Part shown: positions 42,246 through 49,434 of the stretch, in pieces
Layout of the letters: each line of letters opens with the position of its first letter
How positions within the stretch are numbered: position 1 is the first letter of the stretch
Virus record (IMG/VR): IMGVR_UViG_3300044614_000397
Location: 21,640 to 85,639 of that record
Length of the DNA: 64,000 nucleotides
From: a virus
Reading direction: 5' to 3' (one strand)
Translations under genes and position numbers: made by a program
Notes under the pieces: generated by a model
Databases searched by the model: none
What the model was told of the DNA's origin: nothing
What the model saw: only the letters and a program-made list of their open reading frames with translations

Positions 42246-42540
42246 GCCAATTGGTGGAATGCTATTAGTAACAAAAGAAACAGATAAGGAAAAGACTACT
42301 CAGTCTGGCTTAGTTATATCTGCAGTATTTAATGATGCTGGTCCCAAGATTGGAACCATTGTCGATATGGGAGCAGGAGAGGTCAACTACAGAGGCGACT
42401 TGATGCCTATCCCAGAGCTTGATATTGGGGATGTAGTGTATTTCCCAGACCATACAGGCACGGAGATTGAGGACGATCAATCTAACAAGTATCTTCTAAT
42501 TAATCATAAACATATTATGGCTAAACTAGAACGCAATTAG
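42238..42540 (+). CDS. groES: GroES-like co-chaperonin
   Basis: In 100 residues, MIKPIGGMLLVTKETDKEKT opens as in Cpn10, SGLVISA is the mobile-loop edge, IGTIVDMGAG and LDIGDVVYFPDHTGTEI match the core, and LLINHKHIMAKLE the end. As with T4 gp31 it may replace host GroES so the host GroEL can fold phage proteins. Residues 50-62 (NYRGDLMPIPEL) are an insert. ATG 42232 is an equally possible start. Confidence 0.85.
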   Translation: MIKPIGGMLLVTKETDKEKTTQSGLVISAVFNDAGPKIGTIVDMGAGEVNYRGDLMPIPELDIGDVVYFPDHTGTEIEDDQSNKYLLINHKHIMAKLERN

Positions 42541-42571
42541 TGAAGCGAAAAGTGCGTCGGAAGGTAGAGAG

Positions 42572-42694
42572 ATGAATTCCACAGAATTTGACGAAGAGTA
42601 TGATCTTGATAGATCATTGCGTCTAAAGCGTGTAATAGAGCAGGTATTTGAAGAGAATGCCGAACTGCTTGAAAGGTTAAAAGAAGATGATTAA
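42572..42694 (+). CDS. Acidic helical microprotein, 40 residues
   Basis: EYDLDRSLRLKRVIEQVFEE is a charged helix. It starts after GGTAGAGAG and overlaps the next gene by 8 bases. Function unknown. Confidence 0.5.
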   Translation: MNSTEFDEEYDLDRSLRLKRVIEQVFEENAELLERLKEDD

Positions 42695-42818
42695 TAAGAT
42701 TAAATGCAAAATAAAAGGACACGCTTTGGTCCAGGCAGGAACCTGCCCATTTACAGGATCGACTTATGAGTATTGTGAAAGGTGTGAAGTTATGATTCCA
42801 ATTCAGGTGGCAGTATGA
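42687..42818 (+). CDS. Zinc-knuckle microprotein, 43 residues
   Basis: KCKIKGHALVQAGTCPFTG and EYCERCEVMIP suggest a C/H zinc site. The stop overlaps the next ATG (ATGA). Confidence 0.55.
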   Translation: MINKIKCKIKGHALVQAGTCPFTGSTYEYCERCEVMIPIQVAV

Positions 42819-43078
42819 TTGATTGGCTAATAAACAGATTGTTTTGGTGGACTCCAGTAAGAGAAGCTATCTTTGCTGAGGTTAATTTCTATAACTCAAT
42901 TACTAGAACTATTAATGATCCAGAGTCTATGAAGATTGTTTCATCATTCTGGGATGAGGAAGACGGCTGGCGAGGATGGGCTATCAAAGATGACGGAACC
43001 TACTATTTTCACGATACTCCAGAAAAAACATTAGGGGAAGTAATGGATATACTTTCAGAAACGGAAGTCGGTGTATGA
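42815..43078 (+). CDS. Acidic protein, unknown function
   Basis: In 87 residues, a Trp-rich start (DWLINRLFWWTPV) precedes an acidic alpha/beta part (SSFWDEEDGWRGWAIKDDGT). It is coupled at both ends by ATGA overlaps. No family recognised. Confidence 0.55.
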   Translation: MIDWLINRLFWWTPVREAIFAEVNFYNSITRTINDPESMKIVSSFWDEEDGWRGWAIKDDGTYYFHDTPEKTLGEVMDILSETEVGV

Positions 43079-43242
43079 TGGGATTCCTAGACAACCTAGA
43101 AGAGTGGCTAGACTTTGGCGAAGATGTTGATAAAGATCCAGAATTAGAGACTAAGTCAGAGGCAGGCTACAGCACAGGCAAGTGGTCGGATGATGATGAC
43201 TATAAGGGTAATATAACCCCATTCTTTGGTAGAAATAGATAA
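43075..43242 (+). CDS. Acidic small protein, 55 residues
   Basis: MMGFLDNLEEWLDFGEDVDK, a short amphipathic start, then a disordered acidic part and a Gly-Arg end. It overlaps the previous stop. Function unknown. Confidence 0.5.
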   Translation: MMGFLDNLEEWLDFGEDVDKDPELETKSEAGYSTGKWSDDDDYKGNITPFFGRNR

Positions 43243-43293
43243 GATTAATAGGACCTATATAGTGCGAAAAAGTGCGGCGAGAAGAGAAGACAT

Positions 43294-43482
43294 TTGCGAA
43301 AATTACTAAACATATACGGAACTGAGGTAGAAGAGCTAGATGCTCCTACTGATCTCATAGTCCATACTAAGGCTCCAGGTAAATGGAAGCTGATCGATAT
43401 GGAGACGGGGCAGGAATATGTAGGCTCCCCAACTCCTACTAAATACGGGCATTGGATAAGAACTAAAGACTCTTCTTCATAA
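43294..43482 (+). CDS. Small beta-rich protein (TTG start)
   Basis: This 62-residue protein has TTG after AGAAGAGAAGACA. The middle (GKWKLIDMETGQEYVGSP) looks like a single beta-sheet domain. Function unknown. Confidence 0.5.
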   Translation: MRKLLNIYGTEVEELDAPTDLIVHTKAPGKWKLIDMETGQEYVGSPTPTKYGHWIRTKDSSS

Positions 43483-43489
43483 AAGATAT

Positions 43490-43498
43490 GCTAGAATT
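43490..43498 (+). promoter_or_regulatory. Extended -10 element TGCTAGAAT
   Basis: It lies 30 bases before the ATG at 43528, whose leader holds AGAGAAAGAG. No clear -35. Confidence 0.45.
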
Positions 43499-43527
43499 GG
43501 TATATAAGAGAAAGAGTAGATTTATAA

Positions 43528-43668
43528 ATGTCTAACGAAAATACCGAAAAAGAGATTTGCCATTACTGTGCAAATAAGGCTAAATATACAGATGTAGCAG
43601 AGATTGAGAAACAACGCTATGCTGTAATTGGTGTTTGCCAATGTCATTTTGTTAATGAGACTCCTTGA
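43528..43668 (+). CDS. Zinc-ribbon microprotein, 46 residues
   Basis: EICHYCANKAKY and GVCQCHFVNE give C-x2-C and C-x-C-H. The stop overlaps the next TTG start (TTGA). Confidence 0.55.
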   Translation: MSNENTEKEICHYCANKAKYTDVAEIEKQRYAVIGVCQCHFVNETP

Positions 43669-43841
43669 CAGATTACCTATATAGCTTCTACTGTAAATGT
43701 GGTTCAGTCCTTGATCTTGATTTATCTCATGAGATATCATATGAGCCCAAATGTTTGAAATGTAATTCTAGTCGACTACAATTAAGATATAGCATTATAC
43801 AGGGGGAACTCTGGATGAATGACGAGATACTTAGAAATTAG
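43665..43841 (+). CDS. Zinc-ribbon protein, 58 residues (TTG start)
   Basis: YCKCGSVLDLDLSHEI and PKCLKCNSSRLQLRY form a two-knuckle zinc ribbon, with a beta end. TTG overlaps the previous stop. The TAGTCGACTA inside it is ordinary coding sequence. Confidence 0.55.
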   Translation: MTDYLYSFYCKCGSVLDLDLSHEISYEPKCLKCNSSRLQLRYSIIQGELWMNDEILRN

Positions 43842-43849
43842 GTAGGTAT

Positions 43850-44095
43850 ATGAGATGTAAATGCGATGGGTCAAGTCTATTCCCAAGATGTGATCGAAAT
43901 GGTCAAGGTAAATGTTCAATAGAACTAGTAGACATATGTGATCACGAATTTCTACCAATATTGTATGGATGTCCACCAGAGATATATGCTCCAGAGGTAA
44001 AGGCTGGAAGAGCTTTTGCGGGAGGAAATAGGATGCCTAATGCTCCTGATTATAGATGCAAGAAATGTGGGGCGGGGAAGCAAAATGACCTGTAA
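43850..44095 (+). CDS. Cys-rich protein, 81 residues
   Basis: MRCKCDGSSLFPRCDRNG, DICDHEF and YRCKKCGAG give at least three metal-binding clusters. It overlaps the next gene. Function unknown. Confidence 0.6.
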   Translation: MRCKCDGSSLFPRCDRNGQGKCSIELVDICDHEFLPILYGCPPEIYAPEVKAGRAFAGGNRMPNAPDYRCKKCGAGKQNDL

Positions 44096-44258
44096 CGTAT
44101 GTAATCTCAATAAGGACCTATATCTATATACTAAGAACAATCTGATATATTCACTCTGTAACTCTTGCCTATATACCCAGAATCAGATAGATATATTCTA
44201 CGCATGGGGTAGAGAGCAGCTACGTATAGCCAAAGAGTCTGGAGAAACTCCATTCTAA
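44085..44258 (+). CDS. Zinc-ribbon protein, last plus-strand gene of the arm
   Basis: In 57 residues, MTCNVCNLNKDLYLY and YSLCNSCLYTQ are an HNH-like or ribbon CxxC pair. I start at ATG 44085 after GGGGCGGGGAAG; the frame open upstream lies in the previous gene. Confidence 0.6.
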   Translation: MTCNVCNLNKDLYLYTKNNLIYSLCNSCLYTQNQIDIFYAWGREQLRIAKESGETPF

Positions 44259-44797
44259 TGGCTAAAATCTGCTCCATATCCTAGGTTCCCCCCGCCATAT
44301 AACATGTCTCTAATAGCCTCCTAGAGCCTTATTTGACCTATTTTAGAGATCATCTACCATAAAATATACTACTAATTCTTGAGTAAATACTACTGATATA
44401 TATGTAGTTAGATATACATGTAATGGGACTCTCCCTTTTACTCCACCGTAATCCATTTTGCTCCACATACAGCCATATCCATGGCATATTTGAGGGATTT
44501 TGTCAATACCCTCGTAAATAGCATATATGGCCCACATTGTCAAGGCTTCTGGGGCATAAAAATCTCTCCCGTAAACGGGAAAATTTGCCCCCAATTCTGA
44601 CAGATTTAGATCACATTCTGTTATATTTTATATATGTTTAATAAGATTAATATACATTTATATCTCATTATCTGAGATTTTCAGGGATTTTTTATATGTG
44701 GTCGTAAACGGACAAATTGGCCCACATTTTTTCCACAAAAAATCCACAGGCTGTGGATAACCTGTGGATAATTTGGGCTAGATATATTTAATTAGTT
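44259..44797. other. Convergent non-coding gap, candidate replication origin
   Basis: Plus genes end at 44258 and minus genes end at 44798. The gap has an AT-rich run (about 44617-44680), two perfect DnaA boxes TGTGGATAA (44752-44760 and 44763-44771, 11 bases apart) and a near-box TTTTCCACA (44729-44737). Degenerate repeats of the form CGTAAA...GGCCCACATT (about 44505-44540, 44570-44590 and 44703-44730) also recur in other intergenic modules. No gene with a good start is seen. Confidence 0.55.
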
Positions 44798-45211
44798 TTA
44801 CATGAATGGATGATCTATAGTTACTCTATTAGTGTTATTTGTTTCATGGAGCCAAGAGTATTTATAGTCCCCCGTTTTTTCTTTTGGTAGACGGTCTATA
44901 ATTGCTTTCCGCTCCTGGTTAGTTATAGGTAGTTTAACATTGTTAAATGTATTCTTATCTTTAATCTTATCTATAACTTGGTCTAACTTATATGCTATGG
45001 CAAGACCTTCTGATACCATACCGCCGTTTTCGATTTCTCGTTCATAGCGCCTTGCTTGCTTCTCTATCACCCACGCTACAACCTCCATAATACGGTCTAG
45101 AGTATAGGTAGGCTGGTCGGCTAGGAAGCCTCCCAGAGAAGCAGGATTGAAGAAATGGTCTTCTGAATAGTTACACAGAAGTTCTGCTATTTGTTGTTCC
45201 TTGGTTTTCAT
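44798..45211 (-). CDS. Helical protein, last gene of the minus operons
   Basis: This 137-residue, alpha-rich protein (MKTKEQQIAELLCNYSED; RIMEVVAWVIEKQARRYE) has a C-terminal polar half. The leader is the standard GACGAAAGGCGGAGT. No family recognised. Confidence 0.6.
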   Translation of the reverse strand: MKTKEQQIAELLCNYSEDHFFNPASLGGFLADQPTYTLDRIMEVVAWVIEKQARRYEREIENGGMVSEGLAIAYKLDQVIDKIKDKNTFNNVKLPITNQERKAIIDRLPKEKTGDYKYSWLHETNNTNRVTIDHPFM

Positions 45212-45231
45212 ACTCCGCCTTTCGTCTTAAG

Positions 45232-45254
45232 ATTATATCACGAGGGGCTGACAC
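45232..45254 (-). promoter_or_regulatory. TGTCAG-class promoter (GTGTCAG-N10-TATAAT)
   Basis: -10 at 45237-45232, box at 45254-45248, 10 bases apart; drives the 137-residue gene. Confidence 0.7.
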
Positions 45255-45266
45255 TTGGCCAGCCCC
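45244..45266 (-). terminator. Hairpin overlapping the promoter box
   Basis: GGGGCTG and CAGCCCC (minus strand) pair across 45266-45244 after the Lsr2-like gene. The 3' arm contains part of the GTGTCAG box. Confidence 0.55.
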
Positions 45267-45290
45267 CCGATTGTCCACCTACTGGACAGC

Positions 45291-45437
45291 TTACTTCTTT
45301 GCCTGTGGCTTTTCTGCTTCGAATGTCATCCCACTTGTCTGAGCATCCGCAATTGCCTTTACAGCGGCAGCTGAGAAGCGGCCACGCTTACCCACAGTAA
45401 TTCCTTGTGACTTTAGATATTCACGCTTTGTTGCCAT
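45291..45437 (-). CDS. Lsr2 C-terminal-domain-like DNA-binding protein
   Basis: In 48 residues, REYLKSQGITVGKRGRFSAA followed by AVKAIADA matches the C-terminal DNA-binding domain of Lsr2 (helix, G-x-x-V, then the R-G-R AT-minor-groove motif, then a helix). Lsr2 silences AT-rich foreign DNA in Actinobacteria. A phage copy without the N-terminal oligomerisation domain could compete for sites and relieve silencing. It ends with a Lys-rich tail. Confidence 0.75.
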   Translation of the reverse strand: MATKREYLKSQGITVGKRGRFSAAAVKAIADAQTSGMTFEAEKPQAKK

Positions 45438-45469
45438 TTGTTTATCCCCTTTCAAGAGATGTTTTATTT

Positions 45470-45498
45470 ATTATATCGGATATCGACGAATTTGTAAA
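45470..45498 (-). promoter_or_regulatory. Promoter TTTACA-N17-TATAAT for the Lsr2-like gene
   Basis: -35 at 45498-45493 and -10 at 45475-45470. This one lacks the TGTCAG box of its neighbours. The leader has GAAAGGGGAT before the ATG at 45437. Confidence 0.7.
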
Positions 45499-45537
45499 TA
45501 CCCCCGTAAGAGCTTTGATCAGCCCCTACGTCCCGCC

Positions 45538-45738
45538 TTATATATTAAGTTGTAGATCTAATGATGTATCTTCGTTTAGATACACATCTGTAGCTTCGAT
45601 CACATCATCTGTTGGAATGGAATCCCATTCTGTCTCAGGTAATGCATTGGCTAAATCAACTGCCTCAAATTGATCGGCAGCCTCAATGATTGTATAATAG
45701 TTCTGATACTTATTTCCAAATACTCTATAAGCTGGCAA
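45538..45738 (-). CDS. Small acidic protein (TTG start)
   Basis: This 66-residue protein (PAYRVFGNKYQNYYTIIEAA) looks like a short alpha/beta domain with an acidic helix. TTG start lies inside the preceding gene after AGAGAG. Function unknown. Confidence 0.5.
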   Translation of the reverse strand: MPAYRVFGNKYQNYYTIIEAADQFEAVDLANALPETEWDSIPTDDVIEATDVYLNEDTSLDLQLNI

Positions 45739-45952
45739 GCTCTCTACTCTCCCATTCCGCTAATGTTCTAACAGTAAAGTCCTTACCTAGATTATAACAA
45801 TATTTCACCGCTTTTGTCAATGACTCTGTCTCATATATTGGGACATCTAAAGGTATATCAGATTTATCATACACCTCAAACATATCGACTCCTCCAGGAG
45901 AGCAACCGTAATTAACTTCCAGGATTTCTAAGCTTGGCTCATAACCGTTCAT
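45725..45952 (-). CDS. Small protein, unknown function
   Basis: In 75 residues starting MNGYEPSLEIL in ATGA overlap with the upstream gene. Contains YGCSPGGVDMFEVYDKSD. No family recognised. Confidence 0.5.
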   Translation of the reverse strand: MNGYEPSLEILEVNYGCSPGGVDMFEVYDKSDIPLDVPIYETESLTKAVKYCYNLGKDFTVRTLAEWESRELASL

Positions 45953-46101
45953 TTTGTCCCTTTCTCTTTGGCCAACTTTTGCTGTTCCTTCCAGCGCTGC
46001 CAATGATTAACTTGTGTAATCTCAACATCAACTTCTGGAGGGCATTCAAGGATATATGGGACTCCTCCCACTATCTCTATCTTAACTTTGTATTTACTCA
46101 T
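45949..46101 (-). CDS. Small basic protein, 50 residues
   Basis: MSKYKVKIEIVGGVPYILE, a beta hairpin, then a Lys-rich helix (HWQRWKEQQKLAKEKG). Overlaps both neighbours. Confidence 0.5.
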   Translation of the reverse strand: MSKYKVKIEIVGGVPYILECPPEVDVEITQVNHWQRWKEQQKLAKEKGTK

Positions 46102-46240
46102 CGTTGCCTAGTCTATCTTTAATTAGTTTAGCAATGAGATTATGTGCTTCAATGTTTTCTGTTTCGGACCCGCCCCATAGTAAGCGCTGCGCTTCCGCTA
46201 GCACGGTATCCACATATTTGTCAGTTGTCTTCATCTTCAT
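46094..46240 (-). CDS. Helical microprotein, 48 residues
   Basis: DKYVDTVLAEAQRLLWGGSE, a helical protein. The start is chosen at ATG 46240 after GAAGAGG; 46234 is possible. Overlaps the upstream gene by 20 bases. Confidence 0.5.
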   Translation of the reverse strand: MKMKTTDKYVDTVLAEAQRLLWGGSETENIEAHNLIAKLIKDRLGNDE

Positions 46241-46535
46241 CCTCTTCTTCTTCCCACATTGTATCCACAATGTAGTCACGATTAGTCATCCATTCAAGGA
46301 CGTCGTCTTGGTGCTGTTCTGCCCCGTATTCTAAAGAGAACCCGTGGCCAGCCGATACAGCCTCACAGAGGTTGTCCCACATTTGATCTTGGGTAACCTT
46401 TGCCTTATAGGTTTCATCATCTAAGATGTTGTTGATTGTGGACCACGTCCATAGCCAAACCATTGATAGGCCTAGGTCCGTTGTGTCTAGAATCTCTAAA
46501 CATTTGTTTAGTTTATCTTTGTCTTCAGGCTTCAT
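46221..46535 (-). CDS. Acidic protein, unknown function
   Basis: In 104 residues, an N-terminal helix pair (PEDKDKLNKCLEIL; LSMVWLWTWSTINNIL) and a long acidic C-terminus (DTMWEEEEDEDEDN). GGAG precedes the chosen ATG. Confidence 0.5.
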   Translation of the reverse strand: MKPEDKDKLNKCLEILDTTDLGLSMVWLWTWSTINNILDDETYKAKVTQDQMWDNLCEAVSAGHGFSLEYGAEQHQDDVLEWMTNRDYIVDTMWEEEEDEDEDN

Positions 46536-46797
46536 CCCGTGCTCCAATCACAAAAGATAAATCATAAGTTAGTTTATATAGTTCTGTATATGTATCGAGG
46601 ACACCCTCCCAATACTTTCGCTCCATAGAATCCATTGCCTCTTCTGATTCTTCTTCAATCTGTTGGGCATTAGTTAGTTCTTGTTCAGCGATTAGCATTA
46701 GGTTTTTAAGTTCCCCGTGCATTATATCTAATCCAGTAACACCTGCATTGACCATTCGTTGCAGGTGGGGCGGAAGCCCAACAACTTCAATATTCAT
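46525..46797 (-). CDS. Helical protein, 90 residues
   Basis: Almost entirely alpha-helical (ELKNLMLIAEQELTNAQQIE), coiled-coil prone. Its start overlaps the stop of the upstream gene. Function unknown. Confidence 0.5.
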   Translation of the reverse strand: MNIEVVGLPPHLQRMVNAGVTGLDIMHGELKNLMLIAEQELTNAQQIEEESEEAMDSMERKYWEGVLDTYTELYKLTYDLSFVIGARDEA

Positions 46798-46958
46798 TTA
46801 CTATTAACTCCTGCCTCATATGCAACCTTATATATTTCAACAAGACGCTGATATACCGCTTTGCTTGCTTTATTTTCGCTAGACATAGCAGATTCAAAAT
46901 AGATAATTTGGTCGGCTTGGTCTTGAAGGTCTTCCTTTACATCTGATGATAGTTTCAT
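46794..46958 (-). CDS. Helical microprotein, 54 residues
   Basis: MKLSSDVKEDLQDQADQIIY, helical, ending in ATGA overlap. The leader is TAACGAAAGGGTATATGG, after a TGTCAG-class promoter that lies inside the upstream gene. Confidence 0.6.
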   Translation of the reverse strand: MKLSSDVKEDLQDQADQIIYFESAMSSENKASKAVYQRLVEIYKVAYEAGVNSK

Positions 46959-47146
46959 CCATATACCCTTTCGTTAGAAGAGTTCATTATATCAGTAGCC
47001 ACTGACAATAAATGCTCGGTTGCCATAATTTGTCCCTGGATGTTTATCTTAGATTCAACATTCAAGTCTTTCTCCATATCCTGGTTAAGACTAATTAAAT
47101 GAAGTTTCATATACTCTAAGAACTTACTAGTCTTGGTAACCATCAA
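46955..47146 (-). CDS. Helical protein, 63 residues
   Basis: KTSKFLEYMKLHLISLNQDM and a second helix (IMATEHLLSVATDIM). It overlaps both neighbours and contains promoter 46986-47008. Confidence 0.5.
   Translation of the reverse strand: MMVTKTSKFLEYMKLHLISLNQDMEKDLNVESKINIQGQIMATEHLLSVATDIMNSSNERVYG
46986..47008 (-). promoter_or_regulatory. TGTCAG-class promoter (TTGTCAG-N10-TATAAT)
   Basis: -10 at 46991-46986, box at 47008-47002; inside a coding region; drives the gene at 46958. Confidence 0.7.
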
Positions 47147-47312
47147 AATACCCCTCTGCCCATAGACCCTGTAAAAAGCTGACAGCGTCTTCTAAGTCTT
47201 TTACCAGTGGGTCCTTGTTCATTAAATCGGACGGGGATCGAAGATAAAATAACTTAACATCGTGTATAGCATTAATCATTCTATCGATATCTGCCATTTC
47301 ATAACCTAGCAT
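47127..47312 (-). CDS. Small protein, 61 residues
   Basis: MADIDRMINAIHDVKLFYL and an aromatic C-terminus (GLWAEGYFDGYQD). Overlaps both neighbours. Function unknown. Confidence 0.5.
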   Translation of the reverse strand: MLGYEMADIDRMINAIHDVKLFYLRSPSDLMNKDPLVKDLEDAVSFLQGLWAEGYFDGYQD

Positions 47313-47491
47313 AGTTCATACTCCATATCCCAAGATACGTCAGGCCAATTTAAATCATATCTTTCGCTATCAACATCACCTAAATCGTTTAGGTGTAGAT
47401 TAATTTTCTCGTGTGCTTCCTTTTCATTATTGGCCATTACAGCACCTTCTAATCTAATTACAAATGGATACTTATTCAAAGTAATCCTCAT
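47306..47491 (-). CDS. Small protein, 61 residues
   Basis: Starts MRITLNKYPFVIRLEGAVMA inside the upstream gene end (GATGAGG context). A beta-alpha-beta pattern with NEKEAHEKINLHL. No family recognised. Confidence 0.5.
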   Translation of the reverse strand: MRITLNKYPFVIRLEGAVMANNEKEAHEKINLHLNDLGDVDSERYDLNWPDVSWDMEYELC

Positions 47492-47690
47492 CTCCCTCTT
47501 TAAGTTCATAGAACTTATTGAATTCTTGTTGGACAAACTTATCCCCTGACATTTCAGCAAATTGTTTATCTGCATAATATTGACCTTCGTCAAGATTACT
47601 GTTAATCCAATCTTCTAGTAATTGTTCTGCTATATCTTGATAGCAAGCGTCAATTACCATTTGGTTTACATCTTCTAAGAAACTAGCCAT
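47472..47690 (-). CDS. Acidic helical protein, 72 residues
   Basis: MASFLEDVNQMVIDACYQDI then an acidic C-terminus (YELKEGDEDYFE). Served by an internal promoter in the gene before it. Confidence 0.5.
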   Translation of the reverse strand: MASFLEDVNQMVIDACYQDIAEQLLEDWINSNLDEGQYYADKQFAEMSGDKFVQQEFNKFYELKEGDEDYFE

Positions 47691-48474
47691 TTAGTGCCTC
47701 CTCTTGTGTGTAGGTTTTCAAAGGTAATAATACACTATGGGTCTGACATTCTGCCATAGCCTTTTCATCCTGCCAAGAGCCCTCATTACATTCAGAGCAG
47801 AATTCACCACAGTCATCTTCACAATACTCAACACAATCAAAAGACTGGCAAGCATAGCAACGGTTCTCATATGAAAGAATCTCTTTAACCTCACCACGAA
47901 CAATCTCATACTCTCCACCCCAACCTGTTTCTTCCTCATACTCTAATGTGAGCAGGCAGTTAGGAACAAGATTACTTAGTTTAGTTAAGATAGTTACAGC
48001 AGGTGACCAAGCAGTCTCATATTTATATACAACCCAGTTGTCATCACCTTCTGACTTGTATTCAAGTAACTCTGTATTTGAGTATTCTTCTTCATCACGA
48101 ACTGCAACATCCCATTTAGTTCCCCAGTTAGAGTTATTCCACGAATACCAATCCTTCTGAGTTTTAGCAAACTCAACAGACTTGCGGAACCAATCAGGGT
48201 CATTTTGGATATCTATGTCTCCACGAGAAGGCTGGCAGGCATATTCCTCATCAGTAATACCTTCATCCTTATATGAATGGATATTGAAGAATGCAAAGAC
48301 AGGATTACTATAAGTAACCTGTTTAATTTTGGTGGGGAAACCTGAAGAACTAATATCACCCATACCATATGTCTCTTGTGCTAATGTAAATGGCTTATTC
48401 AGTCTATCCTTGATATAATCAACTTCTGACTTTGGTCCTTGAATAGTTAACGTGTTATAACACCAATTTGGCAT
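47683..48474 (-). CDS. API92/DUF1281-like ferredoxin-fold protein with Cys-rich tail
   Basis: In 263 residues, the start MPNWCYNTLTIQGPKSEVDY is the signature of the Api92/YubB-like ferredoxin-fold proteins found on phages and plasmids, often near anti-restriction genes. Residues 215-250 hold ten Cys (CYACQSFDCVEYCEDDCGEF), a separate zinc-binding module. Standard AGCGAAAGGAAATAAA leader. Function of the family is not settled. Confidence 0.8.
   Translation of the reverse strand: MPNWCYNTLTIQGPKSEVDYIKDRLNKPFTLAQETYGMGDISSSGFPTKIKQVTYSNPVFAFFNIHSYKDEGITDEEYACQPSRGDIDIQNDPDWFRKSVEFAKTQKDWYSWNNSNWGTKWDVAVRDEEEYSNTELLEYKSEGDDNWVVYKYETAWSPAVTILTKLSNLVPNCLLTLEYEEETGWGGEYEIVRGEVKEILSYENRCYACQSFDCVEYCEDDCGEFCSECNEGSWQDEKAMAECQTHSVLLPLKTYTQEEALNG
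47727..47749 (-). promoter_or_regulatory. TGTCAG-class promoter (ATGTCAG-N10-TATTAT)
   Basis: -10 at 47732-47727, box at 47749-47743; lies in the 3' end of the 263-residue gene and serves the gene at 47690. Confidence 0.7.
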
Positions 48475-48499
48475 TTTATTTCCTTTCGCTAATAACCCA

Positions 48500-48522
48500 A
48501 TTATATATTAGACCACTGACAT
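48500..48522 (-). promoter_or_regulatory. TGTCAG-class promoter (ATGTCAG-N10-TATAAT)
   Basis: -10 at 48505-48500, box at 48522-48516; TAGAC and GTCTA flank the box as an inverted repeat. TGTGTTTTACACCACA (48541-48556) is a weak CRP-like match upstream. Confidence 0.72.
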
Positions 48523-48641
48523 TTGTCTATGCAATATGGGTGTGTTTTACACCACATTGATCTCAAATACTGAAATTTCCAGGGATTTATATTGACATCC
48601 GTAAATAGCATATGATACCCTCACGCTTTTGGGGGCCAAAC

Positions 48642-48792
48642 AAAAAATCCCCCAGCTAAGCTGAAGGATCTTAAGATAAGTAAGGCTGCTAGCAGGAACG
48701 AAAGGAATTTAGTAAACGCTGCTTTATTTAACGACTTGGGGGAACCCCTGGTAGCCGCACCATACTTCAATGAAAAGGTCCGCTAGGACCTA
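48642..48792 (-). ncRNA. Candidate structured small RNA with own promoter and terminator
   Basis: On the minus strand TGATATAAT (48806-48798) is followed by about 150 bases with no gene. They end in a ten-pair hairpin (48669-48660 with 48656-48647, three-base loop) and six T. The 5' end folds AGGTCC-TAGC-GGACCT, a central CAGGGG/CCCC element follows, and AGCAG/CTGCT pair later. The palindrome TTAGTTAACTAA (48822-48811) lies just upstream of the -10. I do not recognise the family. Confidence 0.6.
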
Positions 48793-48818
48793 TCCATATT
48801 ATATCATATCTTAGTTAA

Positions 48819-49223
48819 CTAAACTGAGATGACAACGTCCGCATACTTCTCGACAAAGTTACTCAGGTCCATTGTAAAGATTGCTTGATTTTTCATCCCA
48901 TTGACCTTGTTGTCTTTGTCATTGCGAGGAGCCTCTTCGTGAAGACTAAATGTTTGCTGCTCGAAATCTACAATAGCAACCTTGTGCTCATTGTCTCCAA
49001 TTTCGTTTACGTGCAGGCCCCATCCAGTTTCTGAATTCCAGTCATTGTTAATCATCTGACTGATTGTAATGCGTGTTGCATATGCTGGGTCGGACCAGCG
49101 AGGACGTGCTTTAAATACTGCCTCTGCCAATTGTGCTAGCATATTATGTCCAGCCCAGTGCCCGTATAGGACGATTGTATTTCCGTTAGGTTGGACGAAT
49201 CCAAAGTTTGCTCTGTCTCCCAT
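48819..49223 (-). CDS. Conserved phage protein (MGDRANFGF)
   Basis: This 134-residue protein starts MGDRANFGFVQPNGNTIVLY and has YGHWAGHNMLAQLAEAV, a set of residues I associate with a conserved hypothetical family in actinophages and some bacteria. Mixed alpha/beta. Function unknown. Confidence 0.6.
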   Translation of the reverse strand: MGDRANFGFVQPNGNTIVLYGHWAGHNMLAQLAEAVFKARPRWSDPAYATRITISQMINNDWNSETGWGLHVNEIGDNEHKVAIVDFEQQTFSLHEEAPRNDKDNKVNGMKNQAIFTMDLSNFVEKYADVVISV

Positions 49224-49224
49224 T

Positions 49225-49434
49225 TTATTCCGCCATTTCTGTTAGTTGTGGTGCTTCTTCTTTTTTGTTTAATTCTATCATCTCGAATGAGACCTTGTCA
49301 AGGGCATCCTTGTTTTTATTGTAGTGGTGGCCACAAAAGAATAGTTCACCATCTACTAGTTTAATTAGATACATAGCCTGAGCTGTGCCACATTGATCAC
49401 AGCCAATCCAGCGAGTTAGATCCTCAGAGGTCAT
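49225..49434 (-). CDS. DUF7455-like zinc-binding protein
   Basis: In 69 residues, GCDQCGTAQAMYLIKL and GELFFCGHHYNKN match the short actinobacterial proteins with C-x2-C and C-x-H-H that bind one zinc. ATG 49434 overlaps the upstream stop; an earlier ATG is less likely. Confidence 0.65.
   Translation of the reverse strand: MTSEDLTRWIGCDQCGTAQAMYLIKLVDGELFFCGHHYNKNKDALDKVSFEMIELNKKEEAPQLTEMAE

Noticed and set aside
42540-42575. Eleven-codon basic frame starting GTG (VKRKVRRKVER)
   Set aside because: Too short to judge; more likely part of a non-coding repeat between GroES and the next gene.
43768-43779. TAGTCGACTA palindrome as an operator
   Set aside because: It falls inside the zinc-ribbon gene 43665-43841 (Ser-Arg-Leu codons), with no promoter nearby.
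44343-44594. An 83-codon minus-strand frame in the convergent gap
   Set aside because: No Shine-Dalgarno or promoter of either class precedes it, and it runs through the non-coding repeats; protein composition is not convincing.
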